Assembly: GCA_947469285.1 (NCBI GenBank)
Contig: CANIOW010000002.1
Coordinates: forward strand, 1-64,000
Direction: 5' to 3'
Origin: Gammaproteobacteria bacterium
Lineage (GTDB): Bacteria > Pseudomonadota > Gammaproteobacteria > Steroidobacterales > Steroidobacteraceae
Length of the DNA: 64,000 bases
Shown: in pieces, positions 62,596 through 64,000 of the stretch
Position numbering within the stretch: the stretch's first letter is position 1
How the letters are laid out: each line of letters starts with the position of its first letter
Position numbers and translations under genes: made by a program
The notes under the pieces: generated by a model
The model's database searches: none
What the model saw: only the letters and a program-made list of their open reading frames with translations
Told to the model about the DNA's origin: nothing

Positions 62596-64000
62596 TCAAA
62601 CTATCTGGCGACGCACGAGCGTTGTGAAGAGCCCCCCCTTCGCCAGTAAATCGTCGTAACTACCGCACTCGACAACCCGCCCGGCATCCATCACGAAAAT
62701 TCGGTGGGCCTTGATGACCGTTGAAAGGCGGTGCGCGATAACCACCCGGGTGGCGTTCAGGTTCTCGATGCTCCGTGCGACGAGCGTCTGCGTGGTGTTG
62801 TCGAGCGCACTCGTGGCTTCATCAAACAAGAGAATCCGCGGCTTTTTCACGATGGCCCGGGCGATCATGAGCCGCTGACGCTGCCCCCCAGCAAGCGTGC
62901 TGGCCCCATCTGAAATCATGGTCTGCATGCCCATGGGCATGGCCCTGATGTCGTCCTCCAGACCCGACCTGCGAGCCGCTTCCCAAGCGTCGTCCATCGT
63001 TAAGGAAGATGCTCCGACGATGTTGGTGTAGATGTCGCCAGGCAAGAGTTTTCCGTTTTGGATTACCACGCCGAATTGCCTGCGCACGGCAGTCACGTCA
63101 AGCCTCGAGAGATCCTGTCCATCGTAGTAAATGGCGCCTTGGGATGGCCGCTCGAATCCGAGAAGGAGCCGCAAAAGCGTTGATTTTCCGGAGCCCGAAG
63201 GCCCGACGAATGCCACCATTTCCCCAGCGCTTATGTGCAAGGACAAGCCGTCGAGTGCGAGTGGCCCCTCGGGCGAGTAGCGAAAACTCAATTGGCTTAT
63301 GTCGATGCTGCCGCTGAGCGCTCCCGGGGGCATGCCTGCCCCCGCGAATTCCGGCAGGGTGTTCAGGATGGGCTCGGCTCGCTCAAACAGAGGAACGACG
63401 GTCAGTGACGCCGTGAGTGCGCTGGTCATCGCGACCGTTGCCGCGAAGAATTGTGCGAATGCAGCGGTGAACGCGAGGAAATCACCCGTGCTCATCGTGT
63501 GCTCCGTTGCCGAAATAATCCCGAAGAGCGCCAGCGTCGTGAGTACGGTGAACCCCGCATCGAACACCATGAGACCGTTGTCGGCCCGCCTGCTCCTCAG
63601 ATCCAGGGATTTTTGCGCTTCGAACAGACGCCCCCAGATGGAGAACGCCCGGCTTTCGGCGCCGCCTGCACGGATCTTCACGATCCCGTTCAAAAACTGG
63701 AATAGCCGGCTTGCGATCACGCCCTGTATCTGGAAGCGCCGTCTTTCAATGTTGATGCGCCAGAGGTTCACGGCGCCCGAAACAGCGAGGGCCGTTGCGG
63801 TGAGCAGTGTTGCTATCAGTGCGAGGCGTGCGCTGAGCATAAAGAGATAGGCATAGCTGAACAGCCCGAACACCCAGCCGAACACGGCTGATTGGGTGTT
63901 GTTGCTGATCGTTTTCACGATCGATGAGGCGCTGGCGGCCCGCAGCGCGAGATCTCCAGCCGAATACTCCCGGAAAAAACGCGCCGGCAGATGCAAGAGT
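62596..64000 (-). CDS. NHLM-type peptide export ABC transporter, C-terminal part
   Basis: The C-terminal 468 residues or so of a half-transporter; the start lies beyond the window. Membrane helices (PARFFREYSAGDLALRA and LSARLALIATLLTATALAVSG) precede the ATPase domain. That domain has Walker A GPSGSGKST, the signature TLAGGQRQRLMIARAI, Walker B ILLFDEATSALD and AHRLST. The STGDFLAFTAAFAQF segment matches the NHLM bacteriocin-export ATPase family. It should export the leader-bearing peptides encoded nearby. Any N-terminal C39 peptidase or cNMP-like domain lies outside the window. Confidence 0.85.
   Translation of the reverse strand, partial: LLHLPARFFREYSAGDLALRAASASSIVKTISNNTQSAVFGWVFGLFSYAYLFMLSARLALIATLLTATALAVSGAVNLWRINIERRRFQIQGVIASRLFQFLNGIVKIRAGGAESRAFSIWGRLFEAQKSLDLRSRRADNGLMVFDAGFTVLTTLALFGIISATEHTMSTGDFLAFTAAFAQFFAATVAMTSALTASLTVVPLFERAEPILNTLPEFAGAGMPPGALSGSIDISQLSFRYSPEGPLALDGLSLHISAGEMVAFVGPSGSGKSTLLRLLLGFERPSQGAIYYDGQDLSRLDVTAVRRQFGVVIQNGKLLPGDIYTNIVGASSLTMDDAWEAARRSGLEDDIRAMPMGMQTMISDGASTLAGGQRQRLMIARAIVKKPRILLFDEATSALDNTTQTLVARSIENLNATRVVIAHRLSTVIKAHRIFVMDAGRVVECGSYDDLLAKGGLFTTLVRRQIV

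Overview
The window looks like chromosome of a free-living, GC-rich proteobacterium. A steroid- or terpenoid-degrading denitrifier of the Gammaproteobacteria is my best guess; this is inference from gene content, since no rRNA is present. It holds about 58 supportable genes in five blocks, no CRISPR array and no intact transposon.

1-8 kb: a sulfotransferase-like protein, a DUF1214 protein, two SnoaL/NTF2-fold proteins and a secreted amidohydrolase lie on the minus strand. Facing them are a secreted OB-fold protein and a secreted metallo-beta-lactamase-fold hydrolase whose signal peptide seems broken by a one-base shift.

7.7-17.4 kb: a nitrous oxide reductase locus. ApbE/NosX and a lipoprotein cytochrome c diverge from nosZ, which is followed by a single reading frame fusing NosR to NosD, then nosF, nosY and nosL with overlapping ends. 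The fusion is the most unusual single gene of this block. DUF1295 and thioredoxin-fold genes follow.

18.8-51.5 kb: a large catabolic block for CoA-activated, probably polycyclic, substrates. It has a KstD-like flavoprotein, three MaoC hydratases, two hotdog/DUF1330 genes, six acyl-CoA dehydrogenases (including two pairs that look like heteromeric alpha/beta enzymes), four enoyl-CoA hydratases, two SDRs, a giant indolepyruvate:ferredoxin oxidoreductase-like protein, an SCP-x-type thiolase, a P450, two sister TetR regulators, a TonB receptor, an aminoglycoside-phosphotransferase-like protein, a KshA-like Rieske oxygenase, an HsaA-like flavin monooxygenase and an acyl-CoA ligase. The pattern fits uptake of a hydrophobic cyclic compound, CoA activation, side-chain beta-oxidation and ring hydroxylation. 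No meta-cleavage dioxygenase is present, so the pathway is incomplete here.

51.5-55.2 kb: an M48 membrane protease, a 3'-half tRNA(CAU) fragment resembling an integration (att) scar, a glutathione S-transferase, the last codons of a lost TonB receptor, and an MFS transporter behind a perfect palindrome.

55.3-64 kb: a compositionally different, transferred-looking region. It has a UDP-glucuronate decarboxylase, a DUF5672 protein, a GT4 glycosyltransferase with an extra C-terminal domain, a methyltransferase, an IS3 remnant, an esterase, a Nif11-like small protein, two near-identical divergent RiPP-precursor-like small genes forming a 90-bp perfect inverted repeat, a glycosyltransferase-like gene and the C-terminal part of an NHLM-type peptide exporter that runs off the window. 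Together these suggest a small secreted-peptide (RiPP) system with sugar-modifying genes. This is the best candidate here for an undescribed system.
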